NCBI GenBank assembly: GCA_963580285.1
Contig: OY757017.1
Location: 13,590,538-13,654,537, forward strand
Reading direction: 5' to 3'
Length of the DNA stretch: 64,000 bases
From: Lucinisca nassula
Lineage: Eukaryota > Mollusca > Bivalvia > Lucinida > Lucinidae
Shown here piece by piece: positions 9,943-20,061 of the stretch. Position 1 is the stretch's first letter. Every line of letters begins with the position of its first letter. The position numbers and the translations under genes are program-made. The notes under the pieces were generated by a model, which was given only the letters and a program-made list of their open reading frames with translations, did not search any database and was not told the DNA's origin.

Positions 9943-10146
9943 CATCAACATGTAGAAGGTGGAACAAGAGTACGAAGTCATAAAGAGCATTTCGCCACAA
10001 ATAAGCAACCGAATACTTTAGGAATTTTGAATGACTTCAGAATTATCTCTGTGAGATCTATCTAACCCCAGTCAATGACACATTACCTGATTGTTCGTTA
10101 TTATCCCCTCGCAACAAAGTTGCGGTGGGGATACATATTGTTTGTT

Positions 10147-10199
10147 TGATTTGAGGTTTAACGTCCCCGTCAACACTGTAAAGGTCATTTTGGAGACGT
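10147..10199 (-). mobile_element. SINE B 3' fragment
   Basis: About 53 bp of the SINE B tail in antisense (GAGGTTTAACGTCCCCGTCA and CATTTTGGAGACGT). It is joined directly to the truncated 5' end of the PLE RT copy at 10201. Confidence 0.75.
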
Positions 10200-10200
10200 C

Positions 10201-11040
10201 CGATGGGTACGAATTGCGCACCTCTTGTGGCTGATCTGTTCTTGTATTGTTATGAAAGAGACTTCATGTTGTCGCTTTCCATTGATAACCAATCTGAAAT
10301 TATTGAAGCTTTTAGCTCCACTTCTAGATGTTTAGATGATTTATTAAATATTGATAATACGTATTTCGATGGTTTGATCAGTCAGATTTACCACCCCCCC
10401 CCCCCCAGAATTTCAGTTAAATAAAGCAAATTCTTCTGATACCGAGGCCCCGTTTTTGGATTTACATCTATCTATCGTAGATGGGTTTGCTTCGTGCAAA
10501 ATTTATGATAAACGAGATGACTTTGATTTTGAGATTATAAATTTTCGTTTTTTGGATGGTGATGTTCCTCGTGCGCCATCCTATGGCGTTTATATTTCGC
10601 AATTAATTCGATTTGCTAGAGTGTGTAGTCATGTATCTGACTTCAACACCCTTAATAAATTATTAACGGCTAAACACCTTAATCAGGGTTATCGGTACCA
10701 TAAACTACGCAAAACATTTTCAAAATTTTATAGACGCCATTCTGATTTAATTTCAAAATTCAATATTGGACTTAAATCTCTTCTGCAACAAGGTCTATCG
10801 GAACCCGAATGTTATTGTGACTTAGTATATAAATTCAGTAAAATATATAACTGCAATGACTTCACCACCCAATTCCTTAAAATCATTCTTCGATATAAAA
10901 AGAATGGGGGTCAACATGGATGTTATACGACAGACTGCATGCATGGTAGTTAGCCCAATCACGGTTGGCAACTTTGCTTCCCTCTTTAATTGCACGCTGG
11001 TGGGTCAGGCCTCGGATTCTATGACGGTTCCAACGTAAAG
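10201..11040 (+). pseudogene. Penelope-like reverse transcriptase, C-terminal half, decayed
   Basis: Encodes the RT palm and following region: MGTNCAPLVADLFL (10203 onward), then the catalytic box reading CLDDLL where YLDD is expected, then KIYDKRDDFDFEIINF and PSYGVYISQLIRFARVCS, ending near the conserved ASDSMTVPT. A poly-C slip at about 10391 shifts the frame between the two halves, and another frame change occurs near 10900. The N-terminal RT part is missing; the copy starts exactly at MGTN, preceded by a SINE B fragment. Assignment to Penelope-like elements rests on this motif set together with the upstream YW/LPKLHK-type block visible in the copy at 18860-20060. There is no endonuclease domain in the window. 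Confidence 0.8.
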
Positions 11041-11630
11041 GCTTATTGAGAATTAGAGAGATTTAATTCAAGGTAATGTTGGTTGGTGTCTGATACTCTG
11101 TCTCTGGTCAGGCCCATCGGAGTCTAACTGTTGGTTTTCTTTTGCTCCAGCATTTCAGTGCTTTTTGCTGTCGAGTCCTCACCGTTCCGTTGTCTCACCT
11201 CTGTGGTTCTTTGATTATTTGTGTTCACGGGGATGTTGCACTGATGAGTTAGGAGGCCTTCATGCGGACTGAACAAATTATTTGTCTAAATCGCGACGGA
11301 AGTAAGGGCGAGGATTGTGGCCACGTAAAATCGATATAAGCCCCCCAGTGGAATTCTTTCCACTGACCGTTCCAAGGCATTTCTTCTGTGGCGGTTTATT
11401 TATGTTGTTGTTTGTTACTACTCACTGTGTGTATAACTTGCGTCTTTTTATTTTGGATGGACATTTGGCCATTTTGTGGGAAAGTAACTGTCCTTATGGC
11501 CATCCTTTGTTTAGGTTTCCATTATGGTCTGGTCGCTTCATGTTTGTGTTTCTTTCCCTTTGGTATCTTTGATGGGTGGAGTAAGTTAATTGTATCGATT
11601 CCTGATCTTTGTTTGACTTCTACTTTAGAT
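11040..11630 (+). mobile_element. PLE-like element 3' tail
   Basis: Continuous with the RT relic upstream. Blocks in order: GAGTCTAACTGTTGGTTTTC, a segment with CTGATGAGTTAGGAGGCC, GCGAGGATTGTGGCCACG, ACTGACCGTTCCAAGGC and GATTCCTGATC. All are shared with the tails at 18263-18860 (minus), 36240-36825 (plus) and 61330-61990 (minus). The end is fused to the 5' part of SINE B in antisense. Confidence 0.8.
11241..11297 (+). ncRNA. Hammerhead-like near miss in PLE tail
   Basis: CTGATGA (11241-11247), GAAC (11271-11274), a CAAA/TTTG hairpin and GTC (11284-11286) occur in hammerhead order, and GTTGC upstream can pair with GCGAC at 11293-11297. The fourth core base is C rather than A, helix II is not convincing and helix I is bulged. 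Every tail copy has the same arrangement. PLEs are known to carry hammerheads, which is why it is listed, but this may be coincidence. Confidence 0.25.
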
Positions 11631-11631
11631 C

Positions 11632-11745
11632 CTCTAAGCGGTTTACCAGTACTCGTGTTTGGTCGGATTCAGCTCTGCGTGGAAGCATTATGCAGCCCAT
11701 CTATTTCTTCAAGCACCGACGGGCGGGGGCTTAGGTGGGGATATA
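11632..11745 (-). mobile_element. SINE B 5' fragment fused to PLE tail
   Basis: Antisense copy of the first 115 bp of SINE B, from GCGGTTTACCAGTACTCG to CGACGGGCGGGGGCTT. The same junction (PLE tail end to this SINE segment) occurs in the minus-strand PLE copy at about 18263. Confidence 0.75.
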
Positions 11746-11774
11746 GGTGCGGATATAACATCGTTTCCGTGCGT

Positions 11775-11793
11775 CCATGTGCGTGCGTGCGTG

Positions 11794-11832
<39 letters not shown>
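11775..11832. repeat. (GT)n microsatellite with GCGT lead
   Basis: GCGT/GTGT repeats pass into about 15 GT dinucleotides. Open frames across it are artefacts. Confidence 0.9.
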
Positions 11833-11834
11833 AA

Positions 11835-12262
11835 GGTTATCACTTTGTAATACATGTATTTCACTTTTAATTGTGTTAATGAATTGTTATATTTTGTTGC
11901 CCATTAAACTCATTTTGTAATAAGTGTAACTATTAGAGAGGGCCTCATGGAAGATTAGTTGTTTGTTGCTAACTGTGTTTCCCTCACAAAAAAACCCCTA
12001 ATTATTTTAATATGACTTTAATTTTCACCCCCTTGAACTCGACTTTTATATAGTAAAACTGGGATTATCATGGGTAAACCTGTGTTGTGGATTTAAGGTT
12101 TTCACTCTGTAATATTTCACTGTTAATTGTGTTAATTAATTGTTATATTTTGTTTCCCATTACCCTCATTTTGTAATAGTTACGTGTAAATATTAGAGAG
12201 GGCCTCATGGAAGATTAGCTGTGTGTTGCTAATTGTGATACCCTCTGTAAATAAAGCATCAC
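11835..12262 (+). mobile_element. LINE-type 3' UTR ends, two partial copies
   Basis: Two related segments (11835-11995 and 12090-12262) carry TTAGAGAGGGCCTCATGGAA, ATTGTTATATTTTGTT and an end with CCCTC; the second finishes with TGTAAATAAAGC, a polyadenylation-like signal. Between them is a fragment of MITE A (about 12010-12090). No ORF2 sequence is attached. Confidence 0.55.
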
Positions 12263-12291
12263 GAAAATACGCCTAATTATTGTGTTTGTTT

Positions 12292-12594
12292 GTTTTGTTT
12301 GTTTTATTTGAATTTTAACGTCCCCGTCAACACGGTAAAGGTTATTTTGGAGACGTTGCTTCCAATTTTGTGGGACTTTTACCCAATATTAAGATGAAAA
12401 GACATCTCAATCCCTGCCGCCCAATGAAACCAATAAGGTTTATAAGCATGGACGGTCGGACTCACACCCTTTTGCCTCGGCAGGCTTAGATTCTCTAAAT
12501 GGTTTACCAGTACTCGTGCGTGGGTCTGTTTCAGCTCTGCGTGGAAGCATCATGCAGCCCACCTATTTCTTCAAGCCCCTATGGGCGCGGGCAT
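12292..12594 (-). mobile_element. SINE B, near full length
   Basis: Antisense copy. The (TTTG)n side is at the left, then TTTTAACGTCCCCGTCAACA, the core with CTGCCGCCCAATGAAACCAA, and the 5' end at about 12590 near TATGGGCGCGGGC. About 300 bp. Confidence 0.8.
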
Positions 12595-12599
12595 ATAAT

Positions 12600-12778
12600 T
12601 ATTTTAATATAACTTTAAGTTTAACCCCCTTGAACTCCACTTTTATAAAGTAAATCTGGGATTATGAGGCGTACACCTTATCTTTCGTATTTCTGCTCTA
12701 AAATATAGATTGTGGGTACTCGTACCCACCAGCTATAGTTTGAGCAGAAATGCGAAAAAATATTACATTTATTCCACG
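12600..12778 (+). mobile_element. MITE A fragment with collapsed hairpin
   Basis: Contains CCCCCTTGAACTCCACTT, TAAATCTGGGATTAT, then ATAGATTGTGGGTACTCGTA, where the central hairpin is reduced to a few bases before GAGCAGAAAT. The loop and stem have been deleted. It ends before the right terminus. Confidence 0.7.
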
Positions 12779-12882
12779 TTTCAACTTCTTTCCCTGCTGA
12801 TATTGTTGGAAGAATGTGGGATCTGATTGTATCAGTTTCTGATAGTTTCTCTTTTTAATTCTTAATCTCTTTATTATTTCAG

Positions 12883-13186
12883 AAGATAATCATGAACAAA
12901 GTAATATTCCTGATGTTCTGCCATGCCTTGGTGGCACTTTTGTGCTTTAGTGACAGCACGAGTGCAAACAGACCAAGACTGAGTCTCGCGCAAAGGGTTA
13001 AAAAACTAGAAGACAAAACTGAAGGCATTTTAGAGGAAATGTCGATAAATGATAATGGGTTGGCGGATGACATTGAAATTGTTCGATCTAACCTCAAGGC
13101 CGCAAACGCGAAATTAGAAGAACTGCTGGCTCGGGTCAGTGACAATACTGCTTGTTGTGAGGATCTTAAAATGAAGGCAGAACCAG
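12883..13186 (+). CDS. Orphan exon: secreted coiled-coil protein, N-terminal part
   Basis: The exon has a good acceptor (TTTATTATTTCAG ending at 12882) and donor (CCAG|GTAATT at 13187). ATG at 12892 opens a 98-codon reading frame that leaves phase 1 at the donor. Residues 1 to about 25 form a clear signal peptide (MNK, then a hydrophobic core, then a small-residue end). Residues about 30-90 are charged, with heptad-like spacing of L/I, as in the coiled-coil neck that precedes C1q or similar globular domains in bivalve secreted proteins; CC at about residues 87-88 could make interchain disulfides. No globular-domain exon was found in the rest of the window, so the family is unproven. Downstream sequence is AT-rich and repetitive, so the gene may be a relic or have a long intron. 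Confidence 0.55.
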
Positions 13187-13289
13187 GTAATTATCATATT
13201 TTTTATAATTATCATAATTTTATTATTATAATAGCTATTTTCATTCACATTACGATAACACACTCGTGCGCCAAAGTGAATTTGTATAC

Positions 13290-13525
13290 ATATCAAATAT
13301 GGCTACTTTTCTGATGAAAATCCGTAATATTTTACTTATTTATAGTGCAAACATAGGTTATGGGTGCTGGTTAGAACCGCCTCATTGGGGTTGGTTCTAA
13401 CGACTACCACAACCTATGTCTTGGAGCAGAAATAAGAAAAATAATGTATACCACCGTAAACCCCAGTTTTCTCTATATAAAGTGGGGTTTAGGGGGTGTT
13501 CATTTCACAGACTTTTTTACGTGCT
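13290..13525 (-). mobile_element. MITE B copy, reverse orientation, diverged
   Basis: Contains the central hairpin in variant form (GGTGCTGGTTAGAACCGCCT with its imperfect inverse) followed by GTAAACCCCAGTTTTCTC and ATATAAAGTGGGGTTTAG, i.e. the left part of MITE B read backwards. Confidence 0.7.
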
Positions 13526-13535
13526 GATTGTCGTC

Positions 13536-13632
13536 ATAATAATAATAATTATTATTATTTGTGTATTTGATTATTATGATTATTGGTATCATTATCATTA
13601 TTATTAATATTATTATTTATATATGTCAGGGT
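13536..13632. repeat. AT-rich (ATT)n low-complexity tract
   Basis: Imperfect ATT/ATA repeats. Open frames here have no coding character. Confidence 0.8.
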
Positions 13633-13649
13633 AATAAACATAACTAGTG

Positions 13650-13936
13650 TTTGTTTGATCGGTTTTACGTTCCCGTCAACACTGTATAGGTCATTTTTGG
13701 AGACGTTGCTTACAATGTTGTGGGACTTTTACCCGACATTGAGGTGAAAAGACATCTCAAGCTTTGCCGTCCAATGAAACCAATATGGTTAGTAAGCATT
13801 GACATTCCTGTTCCCCCCGCTTTTGCCTGGGTAGGCGTAGATCCTCCAAGCGGTTTGCCAGTACTCGTAAGCGGTCGTTTCAGCTCTGCAGGGAAGCATC
13901 ATGTAGCCCATCAATTTCTTCAATGGGCGGGGGCTT
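13650..13936 (-). mobile_element. SINE B, near full length
   Basis: Antisense copy with GTTTTACGTTCCCGTCAACA at its 3' end (left) and GCGGTTTGCCAGTACTCG plus CAATGGGCGGGGGCTT at its 5' end (right). Moderately diverged. Confidence 0.8.
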
Positions 13937-14152
13937 AATAGTAGTAGAAAAAGTAGTAGTGGTAGTAATTGTTGTTGTTGTTGTATTGTTTGTCGTAGGG
14001 GTGGTAGCTGAAGTAAGAGGGTCGTTCAATTAGTATCTGGCCTTTCCTACTTACTTCTCATGACCAGCTGTTCATGTCAAATGGTAAAACCGCTACCCTC
14101 AGAAATCTCCAAGCTTCTAGCCATTTCTGAAACTTTCATTCGCCTGTCCTGC

Positions 14153-14382
14153 TTTAACCGATTTAGTACCGGAAACCCCTAAAGGGGTACTTGGCAAACA
14201 GTACAGGCCCAGATCAGACGCCGCAGAATGCAGCGTCTGATCAGGGCCTACACTGTTTGCAAAACGTTCAGCCAGTTTCCAAATAGATTTGAAAAAAAAA
14301 AAAAACACAACCTGACACCCCCAATTTTGAAGCGGACTCCTGCTATATATGAGGAAGATTCCATTTGGTACAGTTCCCTTAG
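14153..14382. mobile_element. piggyBac-like MITE (TTAA type), degraded ends
   Basis: The interior matches 62710-62938: a hairpin with CAGACGCCGC ... GCAGCGTCTG, flanked by TTTGCAA and GGCAAACAG blocks, then CAACCTGACACC. Ends are TTTAACCG and CCCTTAG instead of TTAACCC/GGGTTAA. A poly-A expansion lies near 14292. Confidence 0.65.
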
Positions 14383-15892
14383 AGTTTCACTAGTGACGTC
14401 ATCAATAGCGTTCGCAAGTCGTCCACTACGAAGCTCGGTCTCCAACGTTACCCGGCCACGTTTAAAATCGGGCATCCATTTTTAGCTCACCAGAGCCGAA
14501 GGCTCCGGGGGAGCTTATATATAGGATAGGCAGTTGTCCGCCGTTTACGTTGTCGTCTGGCGTCAACACTTTCAAACGACATCTCCTCTGAAGCCACTGG
14601 ACCGATTCAGTCCAAATTTCATCTGTAGCATCCTGGGACTGGGGGTTGAAAGTTTACGTTTTTAATGAAAAACGGCTCATTAGTTTGGTTGCTATTGCAA
14701 CATATATTCCCCATAGAATTACAATGGGAAAACTTAAAAAAAAATCTTCTTCCCTGAAACCCCAAGGCCCGGAGCTTAGATATTTAGTATGTAGCAATGT
14801 TAAGTGGTCCCCTATATAAATCCTGCCAATCATGCCCCTGGTGTCTAAATTGGCCACGCCCCAGAGCTCCTTAGCTTCCATAGATTTATAATGGGGAAAG
14901 AAGCTTCAAAAATCTTCTTCTCCGAAACCATAAAGCCCATAGTTAAGATATTTAGTATGTAGCAACGTAATATGGTCACCTACATAAATCCTGCCAATCT
15001 CATAAGCTCCCATAGACTTACAATGAGAAAAAGTTAGAAAACCTTCTTCTCTGAAACCACAAGGCCCAGAGCTTAGATATTCAGAATGTAGCAACGTCGA
15101 GGTGTCCCTTACATAAATCCTGCCAATCATGCCCCTGGGGTATAAACTGGCCACGACCCGGGGCTCCTTAGCTTCCATAGACATATAGTGGCGAACAAAG
15201 CTTCAAAAATCTTCTTCTCCGACTCGGAGACCATAAAGGCCATAACAGAGATATTTAGTATGTAGCAACGTACATAAATCCTGCCAATCCTGTCAGAATT
15301 GGTCACACTCGGAGGTCATAAGCTCCAACAGACTTACAATGGTGAAAAGTTAGAAAACCTTCTCTGAAACCACAAGGCCCAGAGCTTAGATATTCAGTAT
15401 GTAGCAACGTCGAGTAGTCCCCTACATAAATCATGCCAATCATGTCCCTTGGGTCCAAATTGGCCACACCCCGGGGCTCATAATCTCCCATAGACTTACA
15501 AAGGTTGTATGCTCTATGAGGCTAAGAGATTTTGGAAATATTCACCATATTTACCTTTACAGGTTTTGTGATTTTATGAAATTCGGCTCTTTAGTTTGGT
15601 TGCTATGGCAACTTAGATTTTCCATAGACTTATAATGGGGAAAATTGAAAAATGGCATTTGCTGCCAAGTCATTGCAGATATTTTGACAAAATTTTTATA
15701 GAAATGTTCCTTCAGTAAACGTCTCTCAGCCATATGCTTTTATGCCAACATAGGGGTCCCCCAGGTTGTGCCGGGGCCATGCCAATCCCCATCCACTTCA
15801 TAAATGGCCATACAATATGTTCTATAAAGGGTTATCCTTTGGAAGCAAGGAATACACAATGAACTAGAAAATATACAGTGTACATTTGTTCT

Positions 15893-15938
15893 GGGCCAGA
15901 CTAGCTAGTTTCGGCCAATTAGGCCTCATCAGTGACCC
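15893..15938 (-). ncRNA. Type I hammerhead ribozyme, core intact
   Basis: Minus strand: helix I is GGGTCA (15938-15933) with TGGCCC (15898-15893), six pairs including one G.U. CTGATGA occupies 15932-15926. Helix II is GGCC/GGCC with loop TAATT (15925-15913). GAAA is at 15912-15909. Helix III is a short self-complementary CTAGCTAG (15908-15901), and the cleavage triplet is GTC, with the cut expected after the C at 15899. Every conserved core base is present. Short helix III, as in animal retrozymes and PLE hammerheads, often favours cleavage in dimeric form. Found by reading; not folded by software. Confidence 0.88.
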
Positions 15939-16153
15939 TCAAGTATTTTCAAAATTCCAGTATGGAATCAATGATCTCAAATGACAAGAAAATATAAACT
16001 ACACTATGATGTAGGGCAGGGAGACGTTTTACGGCCCCCACACATTCCCTGACACCAGCTGTAGTGACGTTAAATATCTTCTATAAAAGAGTTATCCTTT
16101 GGAAGCAAGGAATACACCACAGAACTAGAAAATATACAGTGTACATTTGTTCT

Positions 16154-16199
16154 GGGTCAGACTAGCTAGTTTTGGCCAATTAGGCCTCATCAGTGACCC
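16154..16199 (-). ncRNA. Type I hammerhead ribozyme, one core mutation
   Basis: Same architecture as 15893-15938. Helix I is now fully Watson-Crick (GGGTCA with TGACCC), CTGATGA, helix II and CTAGCTAG are intact, but GAAA reads AAAA (16173-16170 on the minus strand). Loss of the conserved G should inactivate it. The compensating helix I change suggests it derives from an active lineage. Confidence 0.82.
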
Positions 16200-17445
16200 T
16201 CAAGTATTTTCAAAATTCCAGAATGGAATCAATGATCTTAAAGGACAAGAAAATATAAACTGCACTATGAAAATATAAACTACACTCAGAAACTATTCAG
16301 ATCCCCACCCCAAACCATATATATTCTTGTTCTTTATGATAAGACGCATTCAGTGACGCAAACCTTGGGTCCCCCGGGATGCGCCGGGGTCATGCCCCAC
16401 CCCCTCAATTCCATAAAAGGCCCAATATCTTGGAAACCTTACATATCCCCACCCCTAAACCATATTTATTCTTGTTCCTCATGAAAAGATACATTCATTG
16501 GCACAAACTTGGGGTGTCTCCAAGGGTGCGCCGGGGCCTTGCCCCACCTCTCCACTTCACAAAAGGCCATATATCTCAGAAACCATTCAGATCCCCATCC
16601 CTGAACCATATATATTCTTGTTCTTTATGATAAGATGCATTCAGTGACGCCAACTTGGGGGTCCCCCTTGATGCACCAGCGTCATGCCCCACCCCCTCCA
16701 TTTCATAAAAGGCCCAATATCTTGGAAATCTTACAGATCCCCACCCCTAAACCATATACATTCTTGTTTATGAAATTCCGTTCTTTAGTTTGATTGCTAT
16801 GGCAATTTTGACTTTCCATCGACTTATAATGAGGCAAATTGAAAATTTGCATTTGCTGCCAAGATATTTCGGCAAAACTTTCATAGAAATATTCTTTAAG
16901 CAATCTTCTATCTGCCTTATGATTTACGGCCTACTGCTCATTTTTATTAGTTTCCAAACATAAATAAAAACAAAAATACTTGAAACATTATCTCCTCATA
17001 AACCATATGCTCTATGAGGCTGAGAATTTATGCTCATATTCATTTGCCTTTACAGGTTTTGTGTTTTTAATGAAATTTTGCTCTTTAGTTTAGTTACTAT
17101 GGCAAGTTAAGCGTTTCCATAGACCTATAATATTGAAAAATGGAAAAATAATATTCACGCCTTTCAAGATATTTTGTCAACCTTTTATAGAAGTATTCCT
17201 TAAACAATGGTCTATCTGCCATATCATTTTAGGCCCACTGGTTGCGCATGCCACAGACGGGCAAAATTTGCCATTTGTTGTCTGTTGTCTTGCAACAGCA
17301 CATTCAAGCGACAACAGTCCTCTGAAGCCACTATGCTGATAGGGTCGAAATTTCATCGGCTTCCATGGTTTATAAAACTACATAGGTGCCAGCGGGCAGT
17401 GCCCCCTGAGCTCTGGTGAGCATAGTGGCCCATGGGCCTCTTGTT

Positions 17446-18160
17446 TAACCGTAAGTCTTTCCGTAAACTTCACACAATTCCTCATAAGTACTGTGTTTCG
17501 TCTTATTATTATTATTATATTTTTTTTTCAAAACCAGTAATAAAATCAATGCTCTGTACCATAGGGGCTTGAATCATGAAAACGATGAACAAAAAGTATG
17601 GTACTATATCAGAGACAAGGGGGAAAACTTCGGCTCAATTTTTGGGGGGGTTACCTCATTATACCCAGTGTTGCTTTTTCGCAAATGCAGTTTTCACGAG
17701 TTATACAAGTTAAATATGTCCATTTTGCAACAATAAACCGCCTATGTCTGTCACTTGCAGGAAACATGTTTTTCTCGCAAGGTATAGAGCAGCAACTCGT
17801 AATTCGGCATAAGCGTGTGCCAGAAATGTTCACGTTCTCATCAAGCGAACTAATGTTACGGAGGGAACTTTTTCAACTCATTTAACTTAAACTCTCTTGG
17901 CCAAATTGAATCGATAAAGGTGTATCCAATTCTCTAAATTTGGTTTTGTTTTATTTTTGCTTCAATTTCTGTCAAAGATCAAGAATACAATCGCCTCGAA
18001 GCTTGCTTTTTCTGTTGATCCCGGGCTAATTAATGGATGAAATAACTACCGGAACGACCGCCACTGTTTAATTTTAAACAGTTCGAAGTGGCCAGTGGTC
18101 ATTGGTGACAAATGAGCATTATCTCTACCTTTTTTTCCATTTTCCCCTAAACCCCAGGAA
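17446..18160. other. No feature recognised
   Basis: AT-rich sequence after the long repeat element. A 95-codon open frame at 17598-17885 (plus) has no recognisable motif, no signal peptide and no flanking copies; I do not call it a gene. The tail of the stretch runs into a SINE B piece. Confidence 0.4.
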
Positions 18161-18262
18161 CGGCCCGCCCATCGGGGCTTGAAGAAATAGATGGGCTGCA
18201 TGATGCTTCCACGCAGAGCTGAAACCGAACGCACACGTGTACTGGTAAACCGCTTAGAGGTT
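18160..18262 (+). mobile_element. SINE B 5' fragment fused to PLE tail (inverse copy)
   Basis: Sense SINE B from CGCCCATCGGGGCTTGAAGA to GTAAACCGCTTAGAGG, then directly the 3' end of a minus-strand PLE tail. Same junction type as at 11632. Confidence 0.75.
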
Positions 18263-20060
18263 CGAGACAGTGGAGGCAATGCTCAGGAATCCATACAATC
18301 AACCCACAGCTCCCATCAGAGACACCAAAGGGAAAGAAATACAAACATGAAACAACAGACCCTAATGGAAACATCAATAGCAAAAAGCCAAAAGGACAGT
18401 TACTTTCCCACAAAATGGCAAAATGGCTATCCAAAATAAAATAATATAAGCCACACAAACACCCAAAGACAAACCATAACAAAAATTAACTGCGACAGAA
18501 GAACTGCATTGCAACGGTCAGCGGAAACAAATTCCACTGGGGGCTTAAATCGGTATTACGTGGTCACAATCCTCGCCCTTACTTCCGTCGCGATTAAGAC
18601 AAATACTTTGTTCAGTCCGCATGATGGCCTCTTTATTCATCAGTGCAACATCTCCGTGAATATAAAAATCAAACAACCACAGAGATAAAATAACGGTGAG
18701 GACTCGACAGCAAGAAAACACTGAAATGCTGGAGCAAGAGAAAACCAACAGTTAGACTCCGATGGGCCCGACCAGAGAGAGAGCATCAGGTACCAACCAA
18801 CAAAAGCCTGACCCACCTGCGTGCAATTAAAGAGGGAAGCAAAGTTGTCAACCGTGATTGTGTTAACAACCATGCATGCAGTCTGTTGAATAACATTTAT
18901 GTTGTATGATATCCTATCTTTTTATATCGAAGAATGATTTTACGAAATTGGGTGCTGATGTCATTGCGGTTATATAATTTTCTGAATTTATATACTAAGT
19001 CACCATAAAATGCGGGTTCCGATAGACCTTGTTGCAGAAGAGATAAATTTATGTCCAATGTTGAATTTTGAAATTAAATCAGAATGACGTCTATAAAATT
19101 TTGCAGAGTCTTTTTGTAGTTTATGGTAACGATAACCCTGATAAAGAAGTTCAGCAGTTAACAATTTATTACGAGTGTTGAAGTCAGTTACATAACTACA
19201 CACTCTGGCAAATCGAATTAATTGAGAAATATAAACGCCATAGGATGGCGCAAGAGGAACATCACCAACCAAAAAAGGAAAATTTACAATCTCAAAATCA
19301 AAATCATCGCGTTTTGTCATAAATTTTGCAAGAAACAAACCCTTCTACAATAGAAAGATGTAGATCCAAAAAACGGAGCCTCGGTATCGGAAAAATTTGC
19401 TTTATTTAACTGAAGTTCGGGAGGGGGGGGGGGGGTAAATTTGACTGATCAAACCAGACAGAGGGAGTCTTCCTTATGAAATGTTCATTCAATTAATTAA
19501 TTAAGATTTTTATAAGATTATGAGGAACTGTAGTGTAAAGGGTGGAAAAGCATATTTAGTAGACAGACTTGAAGCACGAAAATGTCTGGATTTCAATTTA
19601 TTTAAACTTCATTAGAATGTTTTATAGACCAAAACGGATTTGTCCCTGATCTTACAAAGACCTTGTCGCAATATTTTGTCACATGTTATTTTGATGGTAG
19701 TAAAACATGAAGTTTAATAATTTGGAGAGTTCAGTGGTGGTACAAGAGCTTTAATTTGCAATAAACCGTGCTTTGTATGGTCTTTTATGAAGTTTAGATA
19801 TAGTCAATATAACGTAGGAAGCTTGTCAAGGCCTATTTCGCAAACTTGTTGGTTGAATGACAAATGCGGTCATTAACCTCTCTACAGCCAAGGCTGCAAT
19901 TCATAGGCCTTAGTACCACCAAGTGATTGCTGAAGAGTGTTAACACAGTGGAGCCGTCAAACAACGGCCACATTGTTAGCGGCCTTATCAGCTGGTAGCA
20001 AAACAAAGTATCTTATGAAATTCACGAATACCTACTTTAAGGTGACGTAAAGACATCCGA
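18263..20060 (-). pseudogene. Penelope-like element: RT plus tail, decayed, longest RT copy
   Basis: Tail at 18263-18860, RT at 18860-20060, all on the minus strand. From the 5' side (20060 downward) scattered frames give YFVLLPADKAANNVAVV, LPTLYWL followed by a KHGLL block, SLNKLKSRHFRASSLSTKYA and then, after 19455, the palm/thumb segment ending in MTKRDDFDFEIVNFPFL and PSYGVYISQLIRFARVCS. This is the LPKLHK-type finger block followed by RT palm expected of Penelope-like RTs. Multiple stops and frameshifts make it dead. A poly-G tract near 19425 corresponds to the poly-C slip in the copy at 10391. It lies head to head with a plus-strand tail copy starting at 20062. Confidence 0.75.
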
Positions 20061-20061
20061 T

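Larger units (their letters stand above)
15830..16290 (-). mobile_element. Retrozyme-like tandem repeat (about 1.8 monomers of 261 bp)
   Basis: Two copies of one unit lie head to tail: both contain TTATCCTTTGGAAGCAAGGA, AACTAGAAAATATACAGTG and a hammerhead ribozyme. The two ribozymes start 261 bp apart (15893 and 16154), so self-cleavage would release a 261-nt RNA. Tandem monomers bounded by type I hammerheads with short helix III are the defining structure of retrozymes, non-autonomous elements known from plants and from animals including bivalves, whose RNAs circulate as small circles. There is no ORF. It sits inside the 14484-17445 element, splitting a unit whose intact neighbours give the empty-site sequence. 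Confidence 0.8.
14484..17445 (+). mobile_element. Long 'AGCTCACCAGAGC' repeat element with internal arrays
   Basis: The left end is TAGCTCACCAGAGCCGAAGG with a hairpin GAGCC...GGCTC; the right end reads GGTGAGCATAGTGGCCCATG then GGCCTCTTGTT. Internally it has an array at about 14690-15520 (units of 130-170 bp with CAGAGCTTAGATATT and ATAAATCCTGCCAATC) and an array at about 16290-16760 (units of 144-148 bp with CATATATATTCTTGTT). Short ORFs inside the arrays are repeat artefacts; no transposase or helicase is seen. A retrozyme-like dimer interrupts it at about 15830-16290. Partial copies are at 27233-27485 (left end) and 29020-29870 (internal array). Confidence 0.75.

Noticed and set aside
11388..11834. 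148-codon plus-strand open frame in the PLE tail
   Set aside because: Lies in the non-coding tail, runs into a SINE fragment and a GT microsatellite; other tail copies do not keep the frame.
17598..17885. 95-codon plus frame as a gene
   Set aside because: No motif, no flanking gene structure, and an overlapping antisense frame.
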